Below are positions 1 to 7,754 of a stretch of 36,964 bases of DNA, one piece after another; within the stretch, counting starts at the first letter, position 1, and each line of letters begins with the position of its first letter. The notes below the pieces were generated by a model that saw nothing but the letters and a program-made list of their open reading frames with translations, had not been told where the DNA came from and searched no databases. The position numbers and the translations under genes were made by a program. This DNA comes from Stutzerimonas stutzeri. Its GTDB lineage: Bacteria > Pseudomonadota > Gammaproteobacteria > Pseudomonadales > Pseudomonadaceae. The stretch lies in assembly GCF_024448935.1 (NCBI RefSeq), contig NZ_JAMOIE010000048.1:1-36964 (forward strand), read 5' to 3'.

Positions 1-658
1 TTAGCGTCACGCGATGCTCTACACCGCTTTTGCCACGGAACTGAAAGCGGATCGCCGAGCCTCGCACATCGACATGACGGGTTCGTAGAGTGGTGAGCCC
101 GTAGGAACGGTTTTCCTTTGCATAACGCGGGTTGCCCACTCGGATCAGCGTCGACTCAAGCAGTTGCACCAGCAATGCCATCACTTTTTCGCGCGGCATG
201 CCGCGCCAAGCCAGGTGCTCCTCCAGCCGCTCGCGCATTCGCGCAAGGGCAGTCCCGAACGACAGAACCCGCTCGTACTTGTTGCCGTCCCGGATCTCTC
301 GCCAGCGGGGGTGATAACGATATTGCTTGCGTCCGCGAACATCTCGTCCAGTCGCCTGCACATGGCCTTGCGGATCCGGGCAGATCCAGACGTCGGAGTA
401 GGCCGGGGGAATGGCCAGCTTGTTGATGCGCGTTATCTCATGCGTATCCCGAATACGTTCTCCGGTTGGCAGAAAATAAGCAAATTTGCCTCTGAGCATT
501 CGTCGGCTGATACCGGGAACGTGGTCGTCTACATAGTGCAGATCGGCTGGTAGCTCAGGACAGAGGGCGGTGCCGGTATCCGTTTGCTCGTCCGCCAGAA
601 GCGGACGCACACCTTCCGCTAAGGGCAGAGCCGTCTCGCTGTCCTGATCGATCAGCAT
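1..658 (-). CDS. DNA topoisomerase IB, N-terminal part (runs off window)
   Basis: This gene runs leftward off the window; 219 codons are present and no in-frame stop is seen. It encodes a type IB (poxvirus/eukaryote-like) topoisomerase, which relaxes supercoils by nicking one strand through a 3'-phosphotyrosine. The translation shows the N-terminal DNA-clamp region with PPAYSDVWICPD, then GRDVRGRKQYRYHPRWREIR, then the start of the catalytic domain with YGLTTLRTRHV and FRGKSG. The Arg of TTLR and the Lys of GKSG correspond to two catalytic residues of the family; the second Arg, the His and the Tyr nucleophile lie beyond the window edge. The ATG at 658 was chosen because AGGAG lies just upstream. 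Bacterial members are usually a little over 300 residues, so about two thirds is visible. Confidence 0.93.
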   Translation of the reverse strand, partial: MLIDQDSETALPLAEGVRPLLADEQTDTGTALCPELPADLHYVDDHVPGISRRMLRGKFAYFLPTGERIRDTHEITRINKLAIPPAYSDVWICPDPQGHVQATGRDVRGRKQYRYHPRWREIRDGNKYERVLSFGTALARMRERLEEHLAWRGMPREKVMALLVQLLESTLIRVGNPRYAKENRSYGLTTLRTRHVDVRGSAIRFQFRGKSGVEHRVTL

Positions 659-691
659 GCATGCTCCTGAAAGGACCACGGCCCTTCTAGA

Positions 692-733
692 GCCTGGCCG
701 CATTAACGAATATTAAGATGAGTGCGGCCGGGC
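692..733. other. Inverted repeat downstream of a small gene
   Basis: GGCCGCA at 696-702 pairs with TGCGGCC at 723-729, and the stem can be extended outward to 692/733 with one G-T wobble; the loop is about 20 nt. It lies between the stop of the small minus-strand gene (775) and the topoisomerase start. No T-run follows on either strand, so a terminator role is uncertain. Confidence 0.35.
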
Positions 734-774
734 TATCTTGGTGGATGGTGGCGATTCGCAGGACAAAGGCGTAG

Positions 775-939
775 TCAGTTTTCGCTTTCCTGGCTGTTAC
801 GCATCAACAGCCTTATCGCGGCAACCAGTTCGTCGATTGCCTCTCGGTAGATAGCTGGGTCTGCCTTTGTTTCTGCGCTGTCGGCCAGTCGTCGTGCACT
901 CTCCAGATGGTCATTTATCGAGGAATAGTCTCCGATCAT
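775..939 (-). CDS. Small hypothetical protein (54 aa)
   Basis: This is a short ORF of 54 residues beginning MIGDYSSINDHLESARRLAD and ending NSQESEN. The ATG at 939 has a clear AGGAG 7 nt upstream, which is the main reason to accept it. The composition (charged, Ala/Leu-rich, no Cys, no signal peptide or membrane segment) suggests a small soluble helical protein. It lies upstream of, and in the same direction as, the topoisomerase IB gene with about 115 nt between them. I do not recognise the family. Confidence 0.6.
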   Translation of the reverse strand: MIGDYSSINDHLESARRLADSAETKADPAIYREAIDELVAAIRLLMRNSQESEN

Positions 940-1243
940 GTAAGCGCTCCTGGGTTGCGGATGAGAAAGGCAGCTGCGCTGAAAAGGGGCACAGTGCTTG
1001 CCTCAATAAGAGACCGACGCAACAGAAAGGGGTTCGGACCGCGTGTCGAGCGCTGGTGTGAACGGTTTGGCGCAACCGCGCACAACTCTCGTTGACACCG
1101 CCTGACCGATCAGCTCGCCCCGTTCGATAATGCTGAGGCTATTGGTGGCCGTGCAAAGACGGCAGTGTAAAAGGCTATTCGGTTGTATGGCCGGTGCTTA
1201 CGAGTTCGACGTCATCCCGTCACGCCGTCCGTGGATCACTAGC
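940..1243. other. Intergenic stretch with no recognisable gene
   Basis: About 300 nt separate the two small minus-strand genes. Short ORFs here lack ribosome binding sites and resemble nothing I recognise. The only visible structure is the hairpin that begins at its right edge. Confidence 0.5.
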
Positions 1244-1263
1244 CCACCGACTTCAGTCGGTGG
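1244..1263. repeat. Perfect 9-bp palindromic hairpin overlapping a stop codon
   Basis: CCACCGACT and AGTCGGTGG (1244-1252 and 1255-1263) form a perfect stem around a 2-nt loop. The TGA stop of the minus-strand gene 1253-1549 lies inside it. No T-run follows, so it is not a classic terminator. GC-rich hairpins with a GACT/AGTC core occur at the ends of IS200/IS605-type elements, but no transposase is present here. Confidence 0.5.
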
Positions 1264-1549
1264 TTGTTGAGTTCGCCGCCGCGACGTCGAAGACGAGATT
1301 TATCCCATCGCCACTGCCGTCTCCGATGACCGAGCCCTGTACCGGTCTGTGCGTCACCTGACGGCCTGTGTAAAACTCGATCAGTCGCTGCTGCGCCACA
1401 TCACGGATATGCGTGATCAGCCCTGTGGACTGTGTGTCGCGAGGGATGATGAACTTCAAGGAAACGCAATGGCTCTGGGCGCCCTCCGGTAAATCGGCCA
1501 GTCCGCTGCTGTGCCATTGATCGTTGACATAGGCTTCTGCACCTTTCAT
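1253..1549 (-). CDS. Hypothetical protein (98 aa)
   Basis: The ATG at 1549 follows AAGGAGTGATCC, a strong ribosome binding site, so this is very likely a translated gene. The product is small and soluble, with no signal peptide or membrane segment. Its central part (HCVSLKFIIPRD, then ITHIRDVAQQRLIEFY) reads like an alternating strand and helix. I do not recognise the family. The C-terminal end (AAANSTTTD) is encoded across the palindromic hairpin at 1244-1263, so the last residues may be an acquired tail rather than the ancestral C-terminus. Confidence 0.65.
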   Translation of the reverse strand: MKGAEAYVNDQWHSSGLADLPEGAQSHCVSLKFIIPRDTQSTGLITHIRDVAQQRLIEFYTGRQVTHRPVQGSVIGDGSGDGINLVFDVAAANSTTTD

Positions 1550-1655
1550 GGATCACTCCTTCGTTTATTCGCTCATTGCTGGGACCGTTAAACAATCGAA
1601 TGGGTCCGTTTTCCTGGCGGGGCCATCATTGGTGGCCAAGCGAAATGCAACGAAC

Positions 1656-1685
1656 AAGGCCCGGCGGCTTGCGCAACCGGGCCTT
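1656..1685 (-). terminator. Intrinsic terminator after the 89-aa gene
   Basis: A perfect 9-bp stem (AAGGCCCGG at 1656-1664, CCGGGCCTT at 1677-1685) with a 12-nt loop lies just beyond the stop of the minus-strand gene 1702-1971. On the minus strand the stem ends in CCTT and is followed by GTTCGTT, a modest T-rich tail. Confidence 0.75.
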
Positions 1686-1701
1686 ACCAAGGAGGAGTGA
1701 C

Positions 1702-1971
1702 TTACTCAGGCATCTGCCAAGGCGCGAGATGCATACCCTGGCGACTCAGATCGGCGCGTGCTTGCTCCAGCGACTGACCGAGCTTGATCGGGTCGGAGTA
1801 GACGTTGCTCGCCAATTTGCAATGGCCCACGGTGCGCGATTCGCTGCCATCCAGGACCGTGATGCTGAGTTCGCCGTTGCCTTCGAGCAGCGTCCAGGCG
1901 ACGCACTGGAACGGCTTGAACGCACGGTCGGTGATAAGAAGGGCGTCGTTGAAGCGAAGCGGGCTGTTCAT
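1702..1971 (-). CDS. Conserved Pseudomonas hypothetical protein (89 aa)
   Basis: The product begins MNSPLRFNDALLITDRAFKP and ends LAPWQMPE. I recognise this as a small conserved hypothetical protein of pseudomonads, without a known function. It contains a single WTLLEGNGELSITVLDG strand-turn-strand section and a C-terminal helix (LGQSLEQARADLSRQG). There is no signal peptide or membrane segment. The frame is open further upstream, but the ATG at 1971 fits the family start and has a GA-rich stretch (AGAGAGA) before it. The gene stands alone and ends at the intrinsic terminator at 1656-1685. Confidence 0.72.
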   Translation of the reverse strand: MNSPLRFNDALLITDRAFKPFQCVAWTLLEGNGELSITVLDGSESRTVGHCKLASNVYSDPIKLGQSLEQARADLSRQGMHLAPWQMPE

Positions 1972-2139
1972 CAGGCATGTCTCTCTGTGTGATACCAAAA
2001 ATCGGATTTGAGCCTGCCGCCAGGCTGGCGGCGTTGGCCTTACATATCCATTGATGTACACAGAGGACTGATAAGTCACAGGGTCGTTTCATATTTTGTG
2101 TTTTTTTTGCAATTAGCCAAAGGTCTAGCATAGGCGCAC

Positions 2140-2750
2140 CTTGGATGGTCGGCTTAGTCCCTCGGATGCTGCGGATAAGAATCGTGAGCAGTACTGCCAT
2201 CAGCGCAGCGATTGCCAGACCGATGAGCGAGAAACGCACCAGATAGTTCTGAAACTCCGCTTCGACATCATCAACATAGATTCCCGAACCGATGATCCAG
2301 CCCCATGGCTTGAACAGTTCGACCAGGAGATCTTCGGCGCCGGGTCTTTTTCGCCGGGCTTCGCCTATTGATAATCAACCAGGCCGGCACCTTTGAGTTG
2401 AGCTACCTTGACCCTTTCGTTGAACAGCTCTTTGCCGTTCGGATCTTTGACCTTGGAGGGCTCCTGCTCCTCTAGCTCCGGCTTTATCGGATGCATGACC
2501 ACGACCGGCTGCCTATCGTTGATCCAGAAGTAGTCATTCTGGCCATGGCGAATCATGCGAACCTGGTCCATCGCGGCTTTCTGCGCCTCGGCGGTCGTCA
2601 TGCTTCCGCTGGCTTCGAGCTACGGGAGTAGGTCGGCACGCCGCGCGCCGTCTCGACGAGGTCCGATACTCGGACTGGTGTTCTGGCTGATCGTCGGCGT
2701 TCGCCGCCGCCATTGAATAGACGACGTTGAGCTATTGGTCCATGTCCGCT
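2140..2750 (-). pseudogene. Decayed chemoreceptor-type sCache sensor domain
   Basis: On the minus strand, pieces of a periplasmic sCache domain of a methyl-accepting chemotaxis protein can be read in order. A degraded N-terminal helix (VVYSMAAANADDQ, near 2730) is followed by DLLP and LEASGS interrupted by a TAG. The best-preserved block is at 2601-2365 (NDYFWINDRQPVVVMHPIKPEL, then KDPNGKELF and GAGLVDYQ). It is followed by TAG where the family has Trp, then AKPGEKDPAPKIS. A 1-nt loss then shifts into KPWGWIIGSGIYVDDVEAEF and a membrane helix (FSLIGLAIAALMAVLLTILI). No HAMP or signalling domain follows. There are at least three disabling changes plus loss of the C-terminal half, so this is a dead gene. 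Confidence 0.85.
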
Positions 2751-2850
2751 AGGCCCTATATAGACGCAGCGTTAATGCCGTTCGGGTTGCGCCTCGACCA
2801 GAGCCTCGTTATAGTCCTGCGCCGCGATTGAGATCGCGCATCACCGTCCC

Positions 2851-2890
2851 GCCCGGATGGCTAAACTGGTAGACGCAAGGGCTTAAAATT
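2851..2890 (+). pseudogene. Truncated tRNA-Leu 5' half
   Basis: The sequence GCCCGGATGG CTAAACTGGT followed by AGACGCAAGG GCTTAAAATT matches the acceptor 5' strand, D arm and anticodon arm (TAA) of a tRNA-Leu, with one base missing from the anticodon stem. No variable arm, T arm or acceptor 3' strand follows, so it cannot be functional. It lies about 100 nt upstream of an intact tRNA-Leu with the same anticodon but a different acceptor stem. Confidence 0.7.
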
Positions 2891-2991
2891 ACTGCGCTCT
2901 GGCTGCTGTTGGGCCACGAAGACGTTGTAATGCTGCGCTGTTGTGGTGGCGGCAAAGAAGTAAGACGGGCTGCCAAGCCCTGTGAATACAA

Positions 2992-3079
2992 GCCTGGGTG
3001 GTGAAATGGTATACACAGCGGACTTAAACTCCGCCGCCGCTAAAACGGCATACGGGTTCGAGTCCCGTCCCAGGCACCA
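2992..3079 (+). tRNA. tRNA-Leu (anticodon UAA)
   Basis: The acceptor stem GCCTGGG (2992-2998) pairs with CCCAGGC (3069-3075), followed by discriminator A and an encoded CCA. The anticodon stem GCGGA/TCCGC encloses the loop CTTAAAC, giving anticodon TAA at 3025-3027. The long variable arm and the T arm (CGGGTTCGAGTCCCG) are typical of class II tRNA-Leu. Total length is 88 nt with CCA. Confidence 0.95.
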
Positions 3080-3346
3080 TCGATCAGGTCTTCGGAATAC
3101 GAGCGCAACGGACCTCGTCACAATTTGAGCGGGCCAAGCGGTGCAAAGTTGCTTACGCACGGTTCAGCCTGCAGAACCGCTCGGGCCAGAGCCCTCGTCA
3201 GCGCGGCATCGCAAGTCCGGGTCGACTAAATCGGCCCACGGGGGACTGCAATCCGGACCTACGCAGGTGGGCCTGTAGTGGCCGAACCGGGTCGGCACGT
3301 GTCAGGTGCAGCAACGTCATGCCGAGTGGCGTGCGGCCCAACGTCT

Positions 3347-4429
3347 TCAATCAGCGTTACCCAACAACGCCTTGGTGATCGCTTTGCCGACTTGCTCGAA
3401 CGCCACGCCGGCTTCCTTGTCTTCGTCGAGTGCTTCGGCGCAAGCGACAATGACGATGGTATTGGCCTGCTTTTCTGCCAACGGCTCGATCACGCCGACG
3501 TGGCAGGCGCGCTCCAGCTGCGTGCCGGTTTTCTGGATGAAGGCCGCATCGCTGGGCAGGCCGGCTTCGAGCCGGTAGGCGTCGTAGCGGTCGATCTTCA
3601 TGTCCTTGAACAGAAGGTCCCGGCTCGATTCGGACAGCAACTCGCCCTTAGCCAGTTTTTCCAGCAGCCTGCCGTATGACTCCAGGGTGCTGGCGTTCAG
3701 GTTGCGCGCGTAGTAACGCGCGTAGGCCTGCTCCATGCTGTCAGCCTTCAGCTCGCTGGTGGGGATGTTCAGGACTCGCGCCACCGCTTCGTAACGCGGT
3801 TTGCTGAACGGCGCAGAGGCGAGCTTCACCAGCTCGATGTTGTCCAGGTCCCGCGCGTCGGGGTGGAGTTCGCCGTAGACATCCCGGCGCACCTGGGTGA
3901 AGTCGGTGATACGTTCGAAGCCCTTGCCGCCCATGTTCTTGCGGGTGCGTTCGTTCAGTTCGTCCTCGCCAATCAGGCGGATCAGCATATTGGCGGCGGT
4001 GTTGTCGCTCTCGATCAGCATTTCGTTGAGCAGGCTACGCAGCGAATAGGCGACGCCCTCGTCCTGCCAGACCAGATCTCCTGAGCCGTCGACCTTGTCG
4101 GTGGCTTCGAGGGTTATTTCTTCATCCAGGCTGTGTTTGCCTTCATCAATGCTCTGCAGCACGGCAACGGCAATGGGCACTTTGACAGCCGAACCCAGGT
4201 ACCAGAATCGGTCGGCGTCATGGCTGAGCGCCTTGCCGTCACCGAGATGCTTGACGTAGACCCCGAGCTTTCCCGGTGACTGCTCGTCGATGCGCCGGAT
4301 GTCCTGCTCGAGCGCGCTGCGCCAGGAATCCGAATAGGCCTGCTCTTTGTAGGCCCAGAGCGCGAGCCCCAGGCCAACCAGTACTGGAAGGGCAAGCAGC
4401 TTTCTGCTGAGCAAGATTTTGGCATTCAC
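3347..4429 (-). CDS. Class A beta-lactamase-fold serine hydrolase, paralog 1
   Basis: The 360-residue product has an N-terminal membrane anchor or uncleaved signal (residues 9-26, LLALPVLVGLGLALWAY region) and a periplasmic class A beta-lactamase/transpeptidase-like domain. The active-site motifs are visible: S80-A-V-K83, S141-D-N143 and K300-T-G302. The canonical ExxLN omega-loop motif is not seen, but YGELHPDAR (Glu187) lies where an omega loop would be expected and is shared with the neighbouring paralog. Whether it hydrolyses beta-lactams or acts on peptidoglycan or another ester/amide cannot be told. Its ATG overlaps the stop of the upstream paralog by 4 nt (ATGA), so the two are probably translationally coupled. 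Confidence 0.85.
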   Translation of the reverse strand: MNAKILLSRKLLALPVLVGLGLALWAYKEQAYSDSWRSALEQDIRRIDEQSPGKLGVYVKHLGDGKALSHDADRFWYLGSAVKVPIAVAVLQSIDEGKHSLDEEITLEATDKVDGSGDLVWQDEGVAYSLRSLLNEMLIESDNTAANMLIRLIGEDELNERTRKNMGGKGFERITDFTQVRRDVYGELHPDARDLDNIELVKLASAPFSKPRYEAVARVLNIPTSELKADSMEQAYARYYARNLNASTLESYGRLLEKLAKGELLSESSRDLLFKDMKIDRYDAYRLEAGLPSDAAFIQKTGTQLERACHVGVIEPLAEKQANTIVIVACAEALDEDKEAGVAFEQVGKAITKALLGNAD

Positions 4430-5517
4430 AGGCGTAGCACTCCAGAGGCGGTAATCGCTTCACCCGTACCGCGCAGCGCGCGTTCGGCCTTGGCGGTGGA
4501 CGCGGCGCCGCGTACGCAGGCTACGACGACAATTCGTCCGTCTGAAGCCAAGGGTTTGTAGGGGGGCGGGGAGATAAGGCCGACGTCGCAGATACGCGCG
4601 ACTTGGGTTCCGGTCTTATGGGCATAGTTGACGGTGGGGGGTAGTCCGGCCTTGATGCGCTGCGCGCCCGTAGCAACGCGTGCCATGACGCTGATGACAT
4701 ATTCGGTACTGGCCTGGCTCAGCGCGCGGCCTTCCACCAGCGCAGTGAGCAGATCGCCGTACGCCTGCAGCGTGCCTGAGTTGTAAGGCGTGGCGTAATA
4801 ACGGGCGTACGCCTCGTTCAGGCTGATCTGCTTCAAATCGGTCGACGGGACCTTGAGCAGGTTGGCCAGTATCTTCTTGCGGCCCGCCTCGGAGGGCTGC
4901 TGTTTGAGGCGCAGAAAGTCTCGGCCAGAGAGCTCCCGGGCCCGCGGATGAAGCTCGCTGTAGATCAGCCTGCGCACGTCCGCCAGCCGGGTAATCGGGC
5001 CTAACCCTTCCGGAACGAGTTCCTGGGTGACTGCGTTGACCGCCTCGAGGCCTACCAGACTGATCAACATATCGGTGGCCGTATTGTCGCTGTGGATCAG
5101 CATTTGATCCATGAGGTAGCGGACGCTCAAGCGCTTGCCGGGTCCGTGGCTATTGGTTGGACCGGCTCCGTCAACATAGTCCGACTCCAGCAGTTTCACT
5201 TGCGTGTCCAGGCTCATCGTGTCCTGGTCGATACGTCGCATGATGGCAATCGCTACCGGGACCTTGATCGTGGAGGCCAGATACCAGAACTCGTCGCCGT
5301 GATAGGACGCCGACACACCGCTGTCCAGATCCTTGAGATACACGCCGAGTTCCCCAGAGGTCTGTTCGTCGACCTTTGCGACACGTTCGAGAAAGTCTTC
5401 GGCCCAGCTGAAACCCTCCTGGGCGAAGGTTTGCGTTGGGGCTATCAACAGCGCAGCAGCCATCAATAGCGATGCTGCGATACCGGTACGGGACGGATGC
5501 TTGGATCGGGGCAACAC
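4426..5517 (-). CDS. Class A beta-lactamase-fold serine hydrolase, paralog 2
   Basis: The 363-residue product has a clear signal peptide (about residues 13-32, ending TQTFAQ) and a beta-lactamase-like domain homologous to the downstream gene. The motifs are S82-T-I-K85, S143-D-N145 and K301-T-G303, and YSELHPRAREL (Glu188) matches the paralog's ELHP motif. Long stretches are shared with the neighbour, such as ELGVYLKDL, FWYL, the SDNTA helix, NEAYARYYA and HKTGTQ. This indicates an old tandem duplication rather than a recent one. It is the first gene of the pair and probably carries the promoter. Exported location is inferred from the signal peptide; substrate is unknown. Confidence 0.85.
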   Translation of the reverse strand: MLPRSKHPSRTGIAASLLMAAALLIAPTQTFAQEGFSWAEDFLERVAKVDEQTSGELGVYLKDLDSGVSASYHGDEFWYLASTIKVPVAIAIMRRIDQDTMSLDTQVKLLESDYVDGAGPTNSHGPGKRLSVRYLMDQMLIHSDNTATDMLISLVGLEAVNAVTQELVPEGLGPITRLADVRRLIYSELHPRARELSGRDFLRLKQQPSEAGRKKILANLLKVPSTDLKQISLNEAYARYYATPYNSGTLQAYGDLLTALVEGRALSQASTEYVISVMARVATGAQRIKAGLPPTVNYAHKTGTQVARICDVGLISPPPYKPLASDGRIVVVACVRGAASTAKAERALRGTGEAITASGVLRL

Positions 5518-5752
5518 TGCGATCTGACCTCACTTGCTGACTTGATACCGGCTATTGACCCCGCAGGGTCCGGCCCGTGCGGAACCGGTACGTGACTGAA
5601 TTTCTCAGCGGTCGAGCGTGCCGCAGCTGCGCTGCAGCTGTGCGGTTGCACCCGCGCCCGGTCTAGCAACCTGCCCATCATCGAACGACTGGCCGTAGCG
5701 CAACGTCCTACCTCTTGACGGTACGTAGCAAGCAACAGGACAGGAGCAATGC

Positions 5753-7009
5753 GTGGGGCAGGTCAGCAAGGACAAATTCATCGGGCTCGAATGGCTGCGC
5801 TTTTCGCTCGGCATGTACATCGTGTGTTTCCACACCCTTCACAATTATGCCGACGACCTGCCTGGATGGTTGGCGGGCATGACGGGTGTCGGGTTCTTCG
5901 CCACCAGCACCTTCTTCGTCCTCTCGGGTTTTTTGCTGGCTCACGTCTACTGCCAGCAGGGCCAGCTGCGCGAGCCAGGGCGAAGCTTTCTCAGCAGGCG
6001 TTTTGCCAATCTCTACCCGCTGCACCTGTTTTCCCTCGCCCTGACCGGGCTGGTGCTGTTCATCATCGCCAAGCTCGGCATTCCGCCTGACGACGTCAAA
6101 GCCACGCTGCGCTTCGTGGTTTACGACACCCATGAAGACCTGGGCGACGCGTCGCGCGAGACGCTGGAGCACTTCATGGGCAATGGCGAGCTACTGCTCA
6201 ATTTCGTGTTGCAGTTGCTCATGCTGCAGGCCTGGAATCCCTATTACCTGACGTTCAACCCGCCGTTGTGGTCGATTTCCACCCTGTTCTTTTTCTACCT
6301 GACCTTCCCGTTGCTGGCGCCTCGGTTGATGAACCTGAGACACAAGGCGCTGTGGCTCGGCGTGGTCATGGCGATTTACCTGATCCCGCCCTTGTGGGTG
6401 GTCCAGCAGCACGAATATGGCATTCCGTTTACCGGCATGCTGCACCGCATGCCATTGCTGCGCTTGCCCGAGTTTCTCGCCGGCATCCTGCTGTACGGCT
6501 TGTTCCGCGAGATGCAGACCCACGACCGCTTACCGCGACTGGGCGGCCGACTGCTGATGGCGGGCTTGGTTCTGGTGTGTTTCGTCGGCGCGATCTGGCT
6601 GCTCAAGGGAGAGAAATACTGGTACTTCCTCCTGCACAACGGCTTGTTGCTGCCCTCGCAGCTGGCGCTGATCTATCTGTTCGCACTCATCTCGACGCCG
6701 GCGAGCGCAGGGCTGATTCGCTGGTCGCAGCGCCTGGGTGCGGCGTCCTTGCCGCTGTTCGTTCTGCACGTGCCGGTGTTCATCCTGTTTTCCCGTTCGG
6801 AAAAGTTGTTGGCCGTGTTCTCACCAGGCTGTATCGAGGCGTGGAGCGATTGCGCAGCCCAGGCGGGTGAGCAGTCCTTGTCGCTATGGTTCTATCCGCT
6901 GTACCTGATATTGACCGTGGCGATCTGCCTCTGGGCTCAGGAACACGCCGTGGTGCCAACTCGCAAACGGCTGCTCAGGTGGTTGCCGGTTCAATCGAAG
7001 TCGGCATGA
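5753..7009 (+). CDS. Acyltransferase-3 family membrane protein
   Basis: This 418-residue integral membrane protein belongs to the acyltransferase 3 family (OafA/OpgC-like), which transfers acetyl, succinyl or other acyl groups to extracytoplasmic glycans. The N-terminal GLEWLRFSLGMYIVCFH carries the family Arg (R16) and His (H27). FFVLSGFLLA and FLSRRFANLYPLHLF are typical early motifs, and about ten hydrophobic helices follow. The start is taken as GTG at 5753 because AGGAG at 5742-5746 is well placed for it and the family motif begins soon after; the ATG at 5749 is in another frame. The acceptor is unknown. A cyclic glucan synthase lies 8 kb away, and such glucans are often acylated, but that link is speculative. 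Confidence 0.88.
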   Translation: MGQVSKDKFIGLEWLRFSLGMYIVCFHTLHNYADDLPGWLAGMTGVGFFATSTFFVLSGFLLAHVYCQQGQLREPGRSFLSRRFANLYPLHLFSLALTGLVLFIIAKLGIPPDDVKATLRFVVYDTHEDLGDASRETLEHFMGNGELLLNFVLQLLMLQAWNPYYLTFNPPLWSISTLFFFYLTFPLLAPRLMNLRHKALWLGVVMAIYLIPPLWVVQQHEYGIPFTGMLHRMPLLRLPEFLAGILLYGLFREMQTHDRLPRLGGRLLMAGLVLVCFVGAIWLLKGEKYWYFLLHNGLLLPSQLALIYLFALISTPASAGLIRWSQRLGAASLPLFVLHVPVFILFSRSEKLLAVFSPGCIEAWSDCAAQAGEQSLSLWFYPLYLILTVAICLWAQEHAVVPTRKRLLRWLPVQSKSA

Positions 7010-7022
7010 GCGGAGCGGGGCG

Positions 7023-7754
7023 ATGAAAGACACGCCAGCAATATATCTCGGCACCGCCAGTTGGAGCCTTCCGCGTGAGCAGTGGCCCGCTTTTCCGGTC
7101 GAGGGCACGCACTTGCAGCGCTACGCAGGCCGGTTCGGTGCGGTGGAAATCAACAGCTCCTTTTACCGCCCCCACCGTCCCGCGACCTATGCCAAGTGGG
7201 CCGCTAGCGTGCCGGAGGCGTTTCGCTTTTGCGTGAAGGTGCCGAAACAGATTACGCACCAGCAAAAGCTGATCGGGTGCGAAGCATTGCTCGAACGCTT
7301 TCTGCATGAATGTGAGCATCTGGGCGAAAAGCTCGGCTGCCTGCTGGTTCAGCTGCCGCCGTCGCTGGTTTTCGACCCGCCGAGGGCCGAAGATTTTCTC
7401 GACGCACTGCGAGCGCGTTTCGAGGGCTCTATCGCTATAGAGCCGCGTCATCCGACCTGGCTGCAGGCCGACGCCCTGCTGCAGCAAGCGCGTATCGGGC
7501 GGGTTGCCGCCGACCCGGCTCCTTTTGCCGAATCCGCCGAGCCGGGGGGATGGTCGGGGTTGCGCTATTACCGACTACATGGATCGCCGCGCATCTATTA
7601 CTCGACCTACGAAGCCGATCGGCTCGACGCCCTGGCCGTGCGTTTGACGGGCGAGTGCAGCAAGGCAATCCAATGGTGCATCTTCGATAACACGGCAAGC
7701 GGGGCCGCTACGGCCGATGCGCTTGCCCTTCAAGGACGCCTTTTGCAGATATGA
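7023..7754 (+). CDS. DUF72 family protein (YecE-like)
   Basis: The 243-residue product is a DUF72 TIM-barrel-like protein of unknown function. The family signature is visible: YLGTASWSLPREQWPAFP at the N-terminus, then FGAVEINSSFYRP, FCVKVPKQITH, GCLLVQLPPSL, AIEPRHPTWL, YYRLHGSPRIYYSTY and a C-terminal WCIFDNTASGAAT. The gene begins 13 nt after the acyltransferase stop, so the two are probably cotranscribed. Its stop overlaps the start of a truncated hydrolase reading frame by 4 nt. The length is slightly short of typical members but both ends look intact. Confidence 0.88.
   Translation: MKDTPAIYLGTASWSLPREQWPAFPVEGTHLQRYAGRFGAVEINSSFYRPHRPATYAKWAASVPEAFRFCVKVPKQITHQQKLIGCEALLERFLHECEHLGEKLGCLLVQLPPSLVFDPPRAEDFLDALRARFEGSIAIEPRHPTWLQADALLQQARIGRVAADPAPFAESAEPGGWSGLRYYRLHGSPRIYYSTYEADRLDALAVRLTGECSKAIQWCIFDNTASGAATADALALQGRLLQI

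Noticed and set aside
1706-2239. Minus-strand frame of 177 codons joining the receptor remnant to the 89-aa gene
   Set aside because: The first part is the chemoreceptor membrane helix and the rest is out of frame over the conserved 89-aa protein, so it is not one gene.
2851-2890. Functional tRNA-Leu at this position
   Set aside because: The 3' half is absent and the anticodon stem lacks a base, so only a remnant is claimed.
2861-3160. Minus-strand frame through the tRNA-Leu gene
   Set aside because: It reads across an intact tRNA on the opposite strand with no ribosome binding site.
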